Below the pieces are notes generated by a model, which had not been told where the DNA came from, made no database searches, and saw only the letters and a program-made list of their open reading frames with translations. A stretch of 64,000 nt of DNA from ZC4RG30 sp046347045 (GTDB lineage Bacteria; Pseudomonadota; Gammaproteobacteria; Steroidobacterales; Steroidobacteraceae), in the NCBI GenBank assembly GCA_046347045.1, contig JAXMGX010000007.1, positions 124,001 through 188,000 of the forward strand, in the 5' to 3' direction. Shown in pieces: positions 25,924-35,034 of this stretch (positions are counted from its first letter, which is position 1; the number at the start of each line of letters is the position of its first letter). The position numbers and the translations under genes were made by a program.

Positions 25924-27681
25924 ATGTCGATCACACTGGAACAGGTCACCAAGCGATACCAGGGACAACCCGTCGTCAACGACGTGTCGCTCACCGTGGC
26001 CGAGGGCGAATTCTTCGTGCTGCTGGGCCCCAGCGGCAGCGGCAAGAGCACCTTGCTGCGCGCCATCGCGGGCCTGGTCGACATCGACGACGGCAGCATC
26101 GCGCTGCACGGCAGCGACGTCACGCACATGGGCGCGCGTCAGCGCGGCGTGGGCTTCGTGTTCCAGCACTACGCGCTGTTCCGCCACCTGACCATCGCCG
26201 ACAACATCGAGTTCGCGCTGCGCGTGCGCCGCATGAAGGCCGCCGACCGCCGCGCGCGCCGCAAGGAACTGCTGAAGCTGGTGGCGCTGGAAGGCATGGA
26301 CGAACGCCTGCCCGCGCAGCTCTCCGGCGGCCAGCAGCAGCGCGTGGCCGTGGCGCGCGCGCTGGCGCACAAGCCGCAGGTGCTGCTGCTCGACGAGCCC
26401 TTCGGCGCGCTGGATGCAAAGATCCGCGAGGAGCTGCGCTGGACCATCCGCCGCGTGCAGCGCGAACTCGGCATCACCACCGTGCTGGTGACGCACGACC
26501 AGGAAGAAGCCTTTGCGCTGGCCGATCGCATCGGCGTGATGAACCTCGGCCGCCTGCTCGAGGTCGGCGCACCGCGCGACCTGTACGCGCGGCCCACCAC
26601 GCGCTTCGTCGCCACCTTCCTCGGTGCGGCCAACCTGCTGCTGGCGCTGCAGGGCGCCGAAGGCATCCGCCTCGGCACCACGCCGGTGGATGCCACCGCG
26701 CGCACGCCCGCGCCCACCGGCCGCGAACACGAAGTGGTCACCGTGCTGCGTCCCGAGGAAGTCGAACTCGCCGCCGACCGCGAGCAGCTCACCACCAGCT
26801 ACATGGGCCGCGCCACCGTGGAGGAACTGCAGTTCACCGGCGCGCTGGAACGGTTGCGGCTGACGCTGCTCGACAACCAGCATGCCGTGCAGACCACCGG
26901 CAATGGCGGCGAAGGCCGCATCGAGGCCACGCGCCTGCAGTCCGAACGGCGCGCCATGCCACTGGCCGTGGGCGCGGTGGTGGCCGTGGGTGCACGACGC
27001 ATGCACGTGCTGCCCACGCCGCTGTCCAGCTTCTCCATCCACGCCGCGGACGAACCCGCCGCGCAGGCGCTGGCCCAGGCGCCGCTGCTCGAAACGCTGG
27101 CCACGCGCATGAAAACCCGCGTCGCCACCTGCGCCACCGACGGCGCGCCCAATGCCCGCCCCGGTGTCGCCGTGATCGAAGGCAGCGGCGATGCCGCCGC
27201 GCGCGCCGTGCAACTGCTGCGCTCCGGCGCCAACGAGGTGCTGCTGCTCGCGCCCGGCGCCGCGCTGCCCGAGCAGATCTGCATGTTCTGGCTGGATGAT
27301 GCCGCGCGCCACGCCACCATGGCCGTCACCGCCAGCCTGTTGCGCCACCTGCCCGCCGAAGCCGTCTGCGTGGCCACCGCGCCCGCTGGCCGCCGCGATG
27401 CCCGGCGCGCCAATGCGCTGCGGGCCCTGCTCGATGCGCGCTCGGAAGCCCGCGCCGCGCATGCGCTGGAAACCCGCACCGAACTCGTGCCCGGCGAAGG
27501 CCCGGCCGCGGTGGGCGATTATCTCGCCGGCCTGTCGGCGCCGCTCTTGGTGCTGGGCACCGCCGACATCGCCGCCGCCGAGTCCACGCTCACCGCACTG
27601 CTCGCGCGCCGGCCCGGCATGCCGGTGCTGATGGTGTTCCGCGAAGGCGCCGCGTCCGCCCGCCGCGAGGCCGCCGGCTGA
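25924..27681 (+). CDS. cysA: Sulfate ABC transporter ATPase CysA with an extra C-terminal domain
   Basis: A 585-residue protein; ordinary CysA is about 330-365. The N-terminal ABC ATPase is complete: Walker A GPSGSGKST (about 35-43), Q loop VFQHYALF, signature LSGGQQQRVA, Walker B VLLLDEPFGALD, and the switch histidine in VTHDQEEA. A TOBE-like regulatory region follows (about 240-375). From about residue 396 (27109) to the end there is a further 190-residue alpha/beta domain ending PLLVLGTADIAA...GMPVLMVF, which looks like a universal-stress-protein fold; that assignment is inference. It powers sulfate or thiosulfate import with CysT and CysW, to which it is coupled (stop overlaps the next ATG). 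ATG 25924 gives the family start MSITLEQVTKRY. Confidence 0.93.
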   Translation: MSITLEQVTKRYQGQPVVNDVSLTVAEGEFFVLLGPSGSGKSTLLRAIAGLVDIDDGSIALHGSDVTHMGARQRGVGFVFQHYALFRHLTIADNIEFALRVRRMKAADRRARRKELLKLVALEGMDERLPAQLSGGQQQRVAVARALAHKPQVLLLDEPFGALDAKIREELRWTIRRVQRELGITTVLVTHDQEEAFALADRIGVMNLGRLLEVGAPRDLYARPTTRFVATFLGAANLLLALQGAEGIRLGTTPVDATARTPAPTGREHEVVTVLRPEEVELAADREQLTTSYMGRATVEELQFTGALERLRLTLLDNQHAVQTTGNGGEGRIEATRLQSERRAMPLAVGAVVAVGARRMHVLPTPLSSFSIHAADEPAAQALAQAPLLETLATRMKTRVATCATDGAPNARPGVAVIEGSGDAAARAVQLLRSGANEVLLLAPGAALPEQICMFWLDDAARHATMAVTASLLRHLPAEAVCVATAPAGRRDARRANALRALLDARSEARAAHALETRTELVPGEGPAAVGDYLAGLSAPLLVLGTADIAAAESTLTALLARRPGMPVLMVFREGAASARREAAG

Positions 27682-28523
27682 TGGCCCTGCGCCGCGAACG
27701 CAGCGTGATTCCCGGCTTCGGGATCACCTTCGGTTTCACCTCGTTCTTCCTCTGCGCGCTGGTGCTGCTGCCGCTCACTGCACTGGTGATGAAGGGTGCG
27801 GGCATGGACTGGCAGCGCTTCGTCGCCGTGGTCACCGACCCGCGCGCGCTGGCCTCGTACCGCCTGAGCTTCGGCGCCTCGCTGATGGCCGCCGCCATCA
27901 ACATCGTCTTCGGTTTCATCGTCGCCTGGACGCTGGTGCGCTACCGCTTCCCCGGCCGCCGCTTCATCGACGCCATGATCGACATGCCCTTCGCACTGCC
28001 CACCGCCGTGTCGGGCCTGGCGCTCACCGCGGTGTTCGCCGGCAATGGCTGGATCGGCCAGTACCTCGAGCCGCTTGGCATCAAGGTGGCCTACGCCCCA
28101 CTGGGCATCACCATCGCACTGACGCTGATCGGCATGCCCTTCGTGGTGCGCACCGTGCAGCCTGCGCTGGAAGAACTGCCGAAGGACGTCGAAGAAGCCG
28201 CCGCCACGCTGGGTGCCGGCCCCGCCTACACCTTCTTCCGCGTGATCCTGCCCGCGGTGCTGCCCGCCATCCTCACCGGCTTCACGCTGGCCTTCGCGCG
28301 CGCCGTGGGCGAATACGGCTCCATCACCTTCATCGCCGGCAACATCCCGATGGAAACCGAAATCACGCCGCTGCTCATCGTCATCCGCCTCGACGAATAC
28401 GACTACGCCGCCGCGGCCGCCATCGGCTGCGTGATGCTGGCGATCTCGTTCTGCATGCTGTTCGCCATCAACCTGCTGCAGGCCTGGGGACGCCGCCGCA
28501 TCAGCGGCGCGGTGCGCCGATGA
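27681..28523 (+). CDS. cysT: Sulfate ABC transporter permease CysT
   Basis: A 280-residue inner-membrane permease with six predicted helices. The start VIPGFGITFGFTSFFLC and the coupling-loop motif EEAAATLGAGPAYTFFRVILP (split: EEAAATLGAG, TFFRVILP) are typical of CysT/CysU. Also seen: DMPFALPTAVSGLALT and EYGSITFIAGNIPMETEI. With CysW it forms the channel for sulfate or thiosulfate. The ATG overlaps the cysA stop by one base, and cysW begins four bases before its end. Confidence 0.96.
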   Translation: MALRRERSVIPGFGITFGFTSFFLCALVLLPLTALVMKGAGMDWQRFVAVVTDPRALASYRLSFGASLMAAAINIVFGFIVAWTLVRYRFPGRRFIDAMIDMPFALPTAVSGLALTAVFAGNGWIGQYLEPLGIKVAYAPLGITIALTLIGMPFVVRTVQPALEELPKDVEEAAATLGAGPAYTFFRVILPAVLPAILTGFTLAFARAVGEYGSITFIAGNIPMETEITPLLIVIRLDEYDYAAAAAIGCVMLAISFCMLFAINLLQAWGRRRISGAVRR

Positions 28524-29317
28524 CCCGCATCCTCCTCATCATCGTCTCGCTGCTGTTCCTGGGCGCACTGCTGTTCGCGCCGCTGGCCATGGTGTTCATC
28601 TCGGCCTTCGAACATGGCCTCGGCGCCTGGTTCGCCAGCTTCACCGACAGCGACACCGGCGCCGCCATCCGGCTCACGCTGCTCACCGCCGCGATAGTCG
28701 TGCCGGTGAACACCCTCTTCGGCATCTGCGCCGCCTGGTGCATCGCCAAGTTCGAGTTCCCCGGCAAGAGCATGCTGATCACGCTGATCGACCTGCCCAT
28801 GGCCGTCTCGCCGGTGGTCTCGGGCCTGATCTACGTGCTGCTGTTCGGCGCGCAGGGCTGGTTCGGCGCCTGGCTGCAGGAACACGACATCAGCATCATC
28901 TTCGCGGTGCCCGGCATCGTGCTGGCCACCATGTTCGTCACCTTCCCCTACGTGGCGCGCGAGCTGATCCCGCTGATGCAGCAGCTCGGCAACGACGAAG
29001 AGGAAGCCGCCATCACGCTGGGCGCCGGCGGCTGGTTCACCTTCTTCCACGTGACGCTGCCGCGCATCCGCTGGGGGCTTCTCTACGGCGTGATTCTCTG
29101 CAACGCTCGCGCCATGGGCGAATTCGGCGCAGTCTCCGTGGTTTCCGGCCATATCCGCGGCCTGACCAACACCATGCCCCTGCACATCGAAGCGCTGTAC
29201 CAGGACTACCAGATGTCCGGCGCCTTCGCCGTGGCCTCGCTGCTGTCGCTGCTGGCGGTGCTCACGCTCATCATCAAGACGCTGCTCGAATGGCGCATGG
29301 GTGTCCACCATCGATAA
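28520..29317 (+). CDS. cysW: Sulfate ABC transporter permease CysW
   Basis: A 265-residue six-helix permease, partner of CysT. Diagnostic blocks: IDLPMAVSPVVSGLIYVLLFG, split as IDLPMAVSPV and VSGLIYVLLFG; the coupling loop EEEAAITLGAGGWFTFFHVTLP, split as EEEAAITLGAGG and TFFHVTLP; and GEFGAVSVVSGHIRG. The start overlaps the cysT stop (ATGA). The C-terminus runs to within 10 bases of the ATG of the histidine kinase gene, so transporter and sensor appear to share a transcript. Confidence 0.96.
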   Translation: MTRILLIIVSLLFLGALLFAPLAMVFISAFEHGLGAWFASFTDSDTGAAIRLTLLTAAIVVPVNTLFGICAAWCIAKFEFPGKSMLITLIDLPMAVSPVVSGLIYVLLFGAQGWFGAWLQEHDISIIFAVPGIVLATMFVTFPYVARELIPLMQQLGNDEEEAAITLGAGGWFTFFHVTLPRIRWGLLYGVILCNARAMGEFGAVSVVSGHIRGLTNTMPLHIEALYQDYQMSGAFAVASLLSLLAVLTLIIKTLLEWRMGVHHR

Positions 29318-29327
29318 GCCCGCCGCC

Positions 29328-31378
29328 ATGAAACGCAACAGCCTGGGCTGGTGGCTGGCCGGCATCAACGTGCTCATCGTGCTGGTGGTGGCTGCGGGCG
29401 TTTCGTGGGTGGCCATCGGACTGCTGCAGCGTCTGGCCGATGGCCAGCAGCGCGTGCGCGTGCAGCTTGCCGCTGCCGATGCCCGCGCCGACATGGCGCG
29501 CCTGGGCGAAGACACGCTCAGCAATGCACGCATCCTGGCCGAGCGGCCCACACTGCGCCGGCTGCTGGAGCAGCGCGATCTCGCCAATCTGCCGCCGGTC
29601 CTGCAGCGCGTCTGCCTGCCGGCGGGCCTTGATGCCTGCGCCATCCTCGAAGGCGACAGCGTGCTCGCCGCCACCGGCGTCAGCGTCCCCTGGACCGAGA
29701 TGATTCCCGCCGTGCAGGAACAGGGCGAGCGCTTCATGTTCGCACCCGCCGGCAGCGCCACGGCCTACCTGGGCGCCGCCGTGCCGCTGGGCTATGCCGA
29801 TCGCGCAGCACGCGTGATGGTGGTGCATGTGCTGGACGACGCCTTCGCGCAGCGCCTGGCGCCGCAGGATGGCGTGCAGGTGCGCCTGCGCAGCTACCGC
29901 AACTTCAACAACGACCCCAGCGACGAACTCACCGCGCTGCACACCACGGCGCTGGCCGATGGCCGGCTGGCCGTGGCACACATTGCGAAGCTGGGCGTGT
30001 ACGCCGCCAGCAACCCGGTGTTCTCCGCCACCGGCGAAGGCATCGTGCTCATCGAAACGCGGCTGTCCTCGGCGCAGGTCGACAGCGACGTGCGCGCACT
30101 GCGCCTGCGGCTGCTGCTGCTCGCGGCCGTGCTCGGCGTCGCGGCGCTGGTGATCAGCGTGCTGCTGGGCCGTCGCGTCACGCGGCCTACCGAGGCGCTC
30201 ACCGCGGCAGCGGAAAAGCTCGGCCAGGGCGACTTCACCTCGTCCATCCCGCAGGGCGGACCGGCCGAGATCGGCAAGCTGGCGCGCACCATGGACGACA
30301 TGCGCCGCAATCTCGTCGATCTCACCGGCACGCTGCGCCAGCGCGAGGCCGAGGCGCAGGCCGTGCTCGGCGGCATCGTCGAAGGCGTGTATGCGGTGGA
30401 TGCCGAACGGCGCATCACCTACATGAACGAGCAGGCTGCGCGCCTCCTCGGCGTGAAGGCGCAGGAGGCCATCGGCCGCTTCTGCGGCGATGTGCTGAAG
30501 CCGCGCTGCGGCGCCGATGGCGTATCGCCCTGCACCGCGCTGTGCCCCATCCTGCGCGCCCGCGAGCAGGGCTCCACCACGGCCGTGGAGCATCTGCGGA
30601 CCGATGCCGGCGAGCGCCGCATGGTCATCACCAGCGCGCAGCCCGCGGAAGACCTGCAGGTGCAGGTGATCCGCGACGAAACCGAACTGGAAGCCGTGCG
30701 CCGCGCGCGCGACACCGTGCTGGCCAATGTCTCGCATGAATTCCGCACGCCGCTGGCCGCGCAGCTCGCCTCCATCGAACTGCTGCGCGAAGGACTGCAC
30801 ACGCGCACGCCGCAGCAGCTCGAGGAACTGGTGCTGTCGCTGGAACGCGGCACGCTGCGCCTCACCCAGCTCATCGACAACCTGCTCGAAAGCGTGCGCA
30901 TCGAATCCGGGCTGCTCGACATCCGCCGCCAGAGCATCGATCTGACCGACGTGATCGACGACGCCGTGGTCACCGTCGAGGCGCTGCTGCGCCAGCGCGG
31001 CCAGCATGTCGATCGCACGCTGCCGCAAGAGCTGGCGCTGAACGGCGATGCCGTGCGGCTGACGCAGGTGTTCGTGAACCTCTTGGCCAACGCCAGCAAG
31101 TTCGGTCCGCAGGACAGCGCCATCCGCATCGGCGCTCAGCGCACGGCGCAGGGCATCGAGGCCTGGGTGGAAGATGCCGGCACCGGCCTGCCCGAAGGCG
31201 CGCAGGAAAGCGTCTTCGAACGCTTCAGTCGCGGTGGCGTGGAACCCGCGCCAGGCGGCATGGGCCTGGGGCTGTCCATCTCGCGCTCCATCATCGAACG
31301 GCATGGCGGCAGCCTCGCCGCCACGCGCACCGCCGGGGGCTGGACCCGTTTCACGCTGACGCTGCCCGCGGCAACCGC

Positions 31379-31382
<4 letters not shown>
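29328..31382 (+). CDS. Sensor histidine kinase with cysteine-rich PAS domain, in the cys operon
   Basis: A 684-residue inner-membrane kinase. A first helix (about 9-31) and a second (about 261-281) flank a periplasmic sensor of about 230 residues with Cys96 and Cys104; HAMP (about 282-335), a PAS domain (about 340-450) with four closely placed cysteines (386, 394, 402, 406), phospho-acceptor His470 in VSHEFRTPLAA, and an ATPase domain with N box (VFVNLLANASKFG) and G2 (GGMGLGLSISRSI) follow. Four cysteines in a PAS loop suggest redox, thiol or Fe-S sensing; this is inference. ATG 29328 is preferred to GTG 29301, which lies inside cysW. The stop overlaps the regulator ATG. Confidence 0.9.
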
Positions 31383-32056
<674 letters not shown>

Positions 32057-32119
32057 CGCCACATCGCGTTTGCGCCCGGCCATACCGGCGCGCTAGCCTG
32101 CAGTGATATGGGAGGCGCG

Positions 32120-33964
32120 ATGATTTCACGACGTCACTTCCACCGGATTTCCATGGCCGCCGCCGCCGGCGCCATGCTTCCCCATCGTGCACCTGCGCAG
32201 ACCACGCCGCCCCCCACGGGCCGTCGTCCCGAACAGCGCGGCACCTTGCGCCCCGAACTCTACGGCACGCATGGCCTCGTCGCCGCCGGCCGCCAGTTCA
32301 CCGTCGATGCCGGGCTGCGCCTGCTCAGGGCCGGCGGCAATGCCTTCGATGCCGGCGCCGCCGCGGTGTTCGCCGCGGCCGCCAGCGAGATCTCCCACTT
32401 CGGCCTCGGCGGCGAAGCGCCCGTGGTGCTCTTCGACGCGCGCAGCGGCAAGGTGTCGGTGATCTCGGGCCAGGGCACCGCGCCCAGGGCCGCAACCCCC
32501 GCGTACTTCCGCCCGCTGGGCATCATCCCCGGCAATGGCCCGAACGGCGGCACCATCCCCGCCGTCGTCGACGCCATGGCGCGACTGCTGCAGCAGTTCG
32601 GCACCAAGTCGCTGGCCGAAGTGCTGGCGCCCGCCATCGAACTGGCCGATGGCTTTCCGGTGTACGGCATCCTGCGCACGACGCTGGCCGTGAATCGCGA
32701 GGCCACCGAGATCTGGCAATGGGCGCGTCGCACCTACTATCCGCAAGGTCGCATCCCCGAAGTGGGGGAAATCTTCCGCCAGCCGAACCTCGCCGCCACG
32801 CTGCGCGCGCTGGCTGCCGCCGAACAATCCGCGCTGAAAAGCGGCAGCGACCGCAGCGCCGCCATCGAGGCCGGCCGCGACGTGTTCTACAAGGGCGATG
32901 TGGCGCGGCGCATCGCCGCGGCGATGAAGGCCGACGGCGGCCTGATGACCTACGAAGACCTGGCCACCTACAAGGGCCGCATCGAACCGGCGCTCACCAC
33001 GCGCTTCCAGGGCTACGACATCCACAAGGCCGGCTTCTGGAGCCAGGGCCCGGCGCTGCTGATGCTGCTGAACCTGCTCGATGCCGCCGGCTTTGCCGGC
33101 ATGAAGCTGCGCAGCGAGCAGTCGCTGCACACGCTCGTCGAAGCCATCAAGCTCACCTTCGACGATCGCAATGCCTTCTTCGGCGATCCACTGTTCGCCG
33201 AAGTCCCCGCCGAGGGGCTGCTCTCGCGCAGCTATGCCGCCGAACGCGCTGCACTGATCGGTGCCACCGCATCGCTCGAGCACCGCTACGGCAATCCCTG
33301 GGCGCACCAGCGCGGCGGCCGCAAGCCCGCAGTGCCGTTCCGGCCGCATGTGCTGACACCACCCGGCAGCCCCACCGCCGATACCACCGCCATCGAGATC
33401 GTGGACGCGCAGGGAAATCTCTTCAGTTGTACGCCCAGTTCAGGCTGGCTGATGGGCGGCGCCTACATCGCCGGCGACACCGGCGTGCCGATGAGCAATC
33501 GCCTCACCGTGTTCGACCTCGACGCCGCGAGCCCCAACGTGCTCGCCGGCGGCAAGCGGCCGCGCACCACGCTCACGCCCACCATCGTCACGCGCGAAGG
33601 CAGGCCCTTCCTTGCCATCGGCACGCCTGGCGGCGACAGCCAGGACCAGCAGATCGCCAACGTGCTGCTGAACATCATCATGGGCAGCATGAGCCTGCAG
33701 CAGGCCATCGAGGCGCCGCGCATCGAGTCCACGCACTTCCATGAATCCTTCGGCGAAAAGCAGGACGCCCCCGGCGTGATGGAAGCCGAGAGCCGCATCC
33801 CCATGGAAACCCTCGCCGCACTCGCGCGCCGCGGCCATCGCGTCCGGCTGACCAGCGACTACGGCGCCGCCACCGGCATCGTCGCGGCGGGCGTCGATCC
33901 GCGCTTCGGCACGCTGCGCGCCGGCGCCGATGTACGCGGGGAACGCTACGCCTTCGGCTGGTAG
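32120..33964 (+). CDS. Gamma-glutamyltransferase family protein, exported
   Basis: A 614-residue Ntn-hydrolase of the gamma-glutamyltranspeptidase family, which releases glutamate from glutathione and similar compounds in the periplasm. The N-terminus has a twin-arginine-like signal (SRRHFHRISMAAAAG). Family blocks include GLRLLRAGGNAFDAGAAA, GGTIPAVVDAM and, at the start of the small subunit, the nucleophile Thr422 in ADTTAIEIVDAQGN; the oxyanion and substrate region reads TPSSGW and later GTPGGDSQDQ. The ATG at 32120 follows a GGGAGG ribosome site; an upstream ATG at 32108 overlaps that site. It lies 63 bases after the response regulator. Glutathione breakdown as a sulfur source would fit the neighbours. 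Confidence 0.9.
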   Translation: MISRRHFHRISMAAAAGAMLPHRAPAQTTPPPTGRRPEQRGTLRPELYGTHGLVAAGRQFTVDAGLRLLRAGGNAFDAGAAAVFAAAASEISHFGLGGEAPVVLFDARSGKVSVISGQGTAPRAATPAYFRPLGIIPGNGPNGGTIPAVVDAMARLLQQFGTKSLAEVLAPAIELADGFPVYGILRTTLAVNREATEIWQWARRTYYPQGRIPEVGEIFRQPNLAATLRALAAAEQSALKSGSDRSAAIEAGRDVFYKGDVARRIAAAMKADGGLMTYEDLATYKGRIEPALTTRFQGYDIHKAGFWSQGPALLMLLNLLDAAGFAGMKLRSEQSLHTLVEAIKLTFDDRNAFFGDPLFAEVPAEGLLSRSYAAERAALIGATASLEHRYGNPWAHQRGGRKPAVPFRPHVLTPPGSPTADTTAIEIVDAQGNLFSCTPSSGWLMGGAYIAGDTGVPMSNRLTVFDLDAASPNVLAGGKRPRTTLTPTIVTREGRPFLAIGTPGGDSQDQQIANVLLNIIMGSMSLQQAIEAPRIESTHFHESFGEKQDAPGVMEAESRIPMETLAALARRGHRVRLTSDYGAATGIVAAGVDPRFGTLRAGADVRGERYAFGW

Positions 33965-33980
33965 CGCGACGCCGCCGGAG

Positions 33981-35015
33981 CTACTTCTTCGCCACGAGCT
34001 GGTCGAACACGCCGCCATCGACGAAGTGCGTCGCCTGCGCCTGGGCCCAGCCGCCGAAGTCCTTGATCGTGGTCATCGTGACCGCCGGGAACTGCGCCGC
34101 ATACTTCGCCGCCACCTGCGCATCGCGCGGCCGGTAGAAATTGCGCGCCACGATCTCCTGGCCTTCGGCCGAATACAGGTATTTCAGGTATTCCTCGGCG
34201 ATGGCCTTGGTGTCATGCCTCAGCACCACCTTGTCCACCACCGCCACCGACGGCTCGGCCAGGATGCTGACCGTGGGCGTCACCACTTCCAGCTTGCCCG
34301 CGCCGAATTCCTTCATCGCAAGGTACGCCTCGTTCTCCCATGAGATCAGCACGTCGCCGACGCCGCGCTGCGCGAACGTGGTGAGCGCTGCGCGCGCGCC
34401 CGTGTCGAGCACCGGCGTGTTGCCGTACACCTTGCGCAGGAATTCCTTCGCGGTCTCATCCGAACCGCCCGGTTGCTTCAGCGCCCAGCTCCAGCCCGCC
34501 AGGTAGTTCCAGCGGGCGCCGCCCGAGGTGCGCGGATTGGGCGTGACCACGGCCACGCCCTCGCGCGCCAGATCGCCCCAGTCCTTGATCCCCTTGGGAT
34601 TGCCCTTGCGCACCAGGAAGACGATGGTCGAGGTATAGGGCGCACTGTGATCCGGCAGGCGCTGCTCCCAGTCGGCGGCCAGCAGCTTGCCCTGCGTCAC
34701 CAGCGCATCCACGTCGCCCGCCAGGCCCAGTGTCACCACGTCGGCCTGCAGGCCATCGATCACCGCGCGCGCCTGCTTGCCCGAGCCGCCATGCGACTGC
34801 GAGATGCGCACCTCCTGCCCGGTCTTCTGCTTCCAGTAGCGGGCGAAAGCCTTGTTGTAGTCCACGTACAACTCGCGCGTGGGGTCATACGACACGTTGA
34901 GCAGCGTGACCGTGCCGGCGCCGGACGAGCCGCTGCCGGATGAAGAACAGGCTCCCAGCACGCCGGCGGCGGCGGCAAGAAGCGTGAAGCCCAGATTCCG
35001 AAGCTTGCGTTTCAT
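33981..35015 (-). CDS. sbp: Sulfate-binding protein, lipoprotein form
   Basis: A 344-residue substrate-binding protein for the CysATW importer. The sequence matches the Sbp/CysP family: LLNVSYDPTRELYVDYN, then SQSHGGSGKQARAVIDGLQADVVTLGL (broken: SQSHGGSGKQA, GLQADVVTLGL), TPNPRTSGGARWNYLAGW (sulfate-pocket residues) and ISWENEAYL. The signal ends in a lipobox (VLGAC, Cys23), so it is tethered to a membrane instead of being free in the periplasm like the E. coli protein. It converges with the gamma-glutamyltransferase gene (16 bases apart) and lies 19 bases behind the porin gene, with which it probably forms an operon. Confidence 0.95.
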   Translation of the reverse strand: MKRKLRNLGFTLLAAAAGVLGACSSSGSGSSGAGTVTLLNVSYDPTRELYVDYNKAFARYWKQKTGQEVRISQSHGGSGKQARAVIDGLQADVVTLGLAGDVDALVTQGKLLAADWEQRLPDHSAPYTSTIVFLVRKGNPKGIKDWGDLAREGVAVVTPNPRTSGGARWNYLAGWSWALKQPGGSDETAKEFLRKVYGNTPVLDTGARAALTTFAQRGVGDVLISWENEAYLAMKEFGAGKLEVVTPTVSILAEPSVAVVDKVVLRHDTKAIAEEYLKYLYSAEGQEIVARNFYRPRDAQVAAKYAAQFPAVTMTTIKDFGGWAQAQATHFVDGGVFDQLVAKK

Positions 35016-35034
35016 TGAAGGGACTCCTTCGGTC

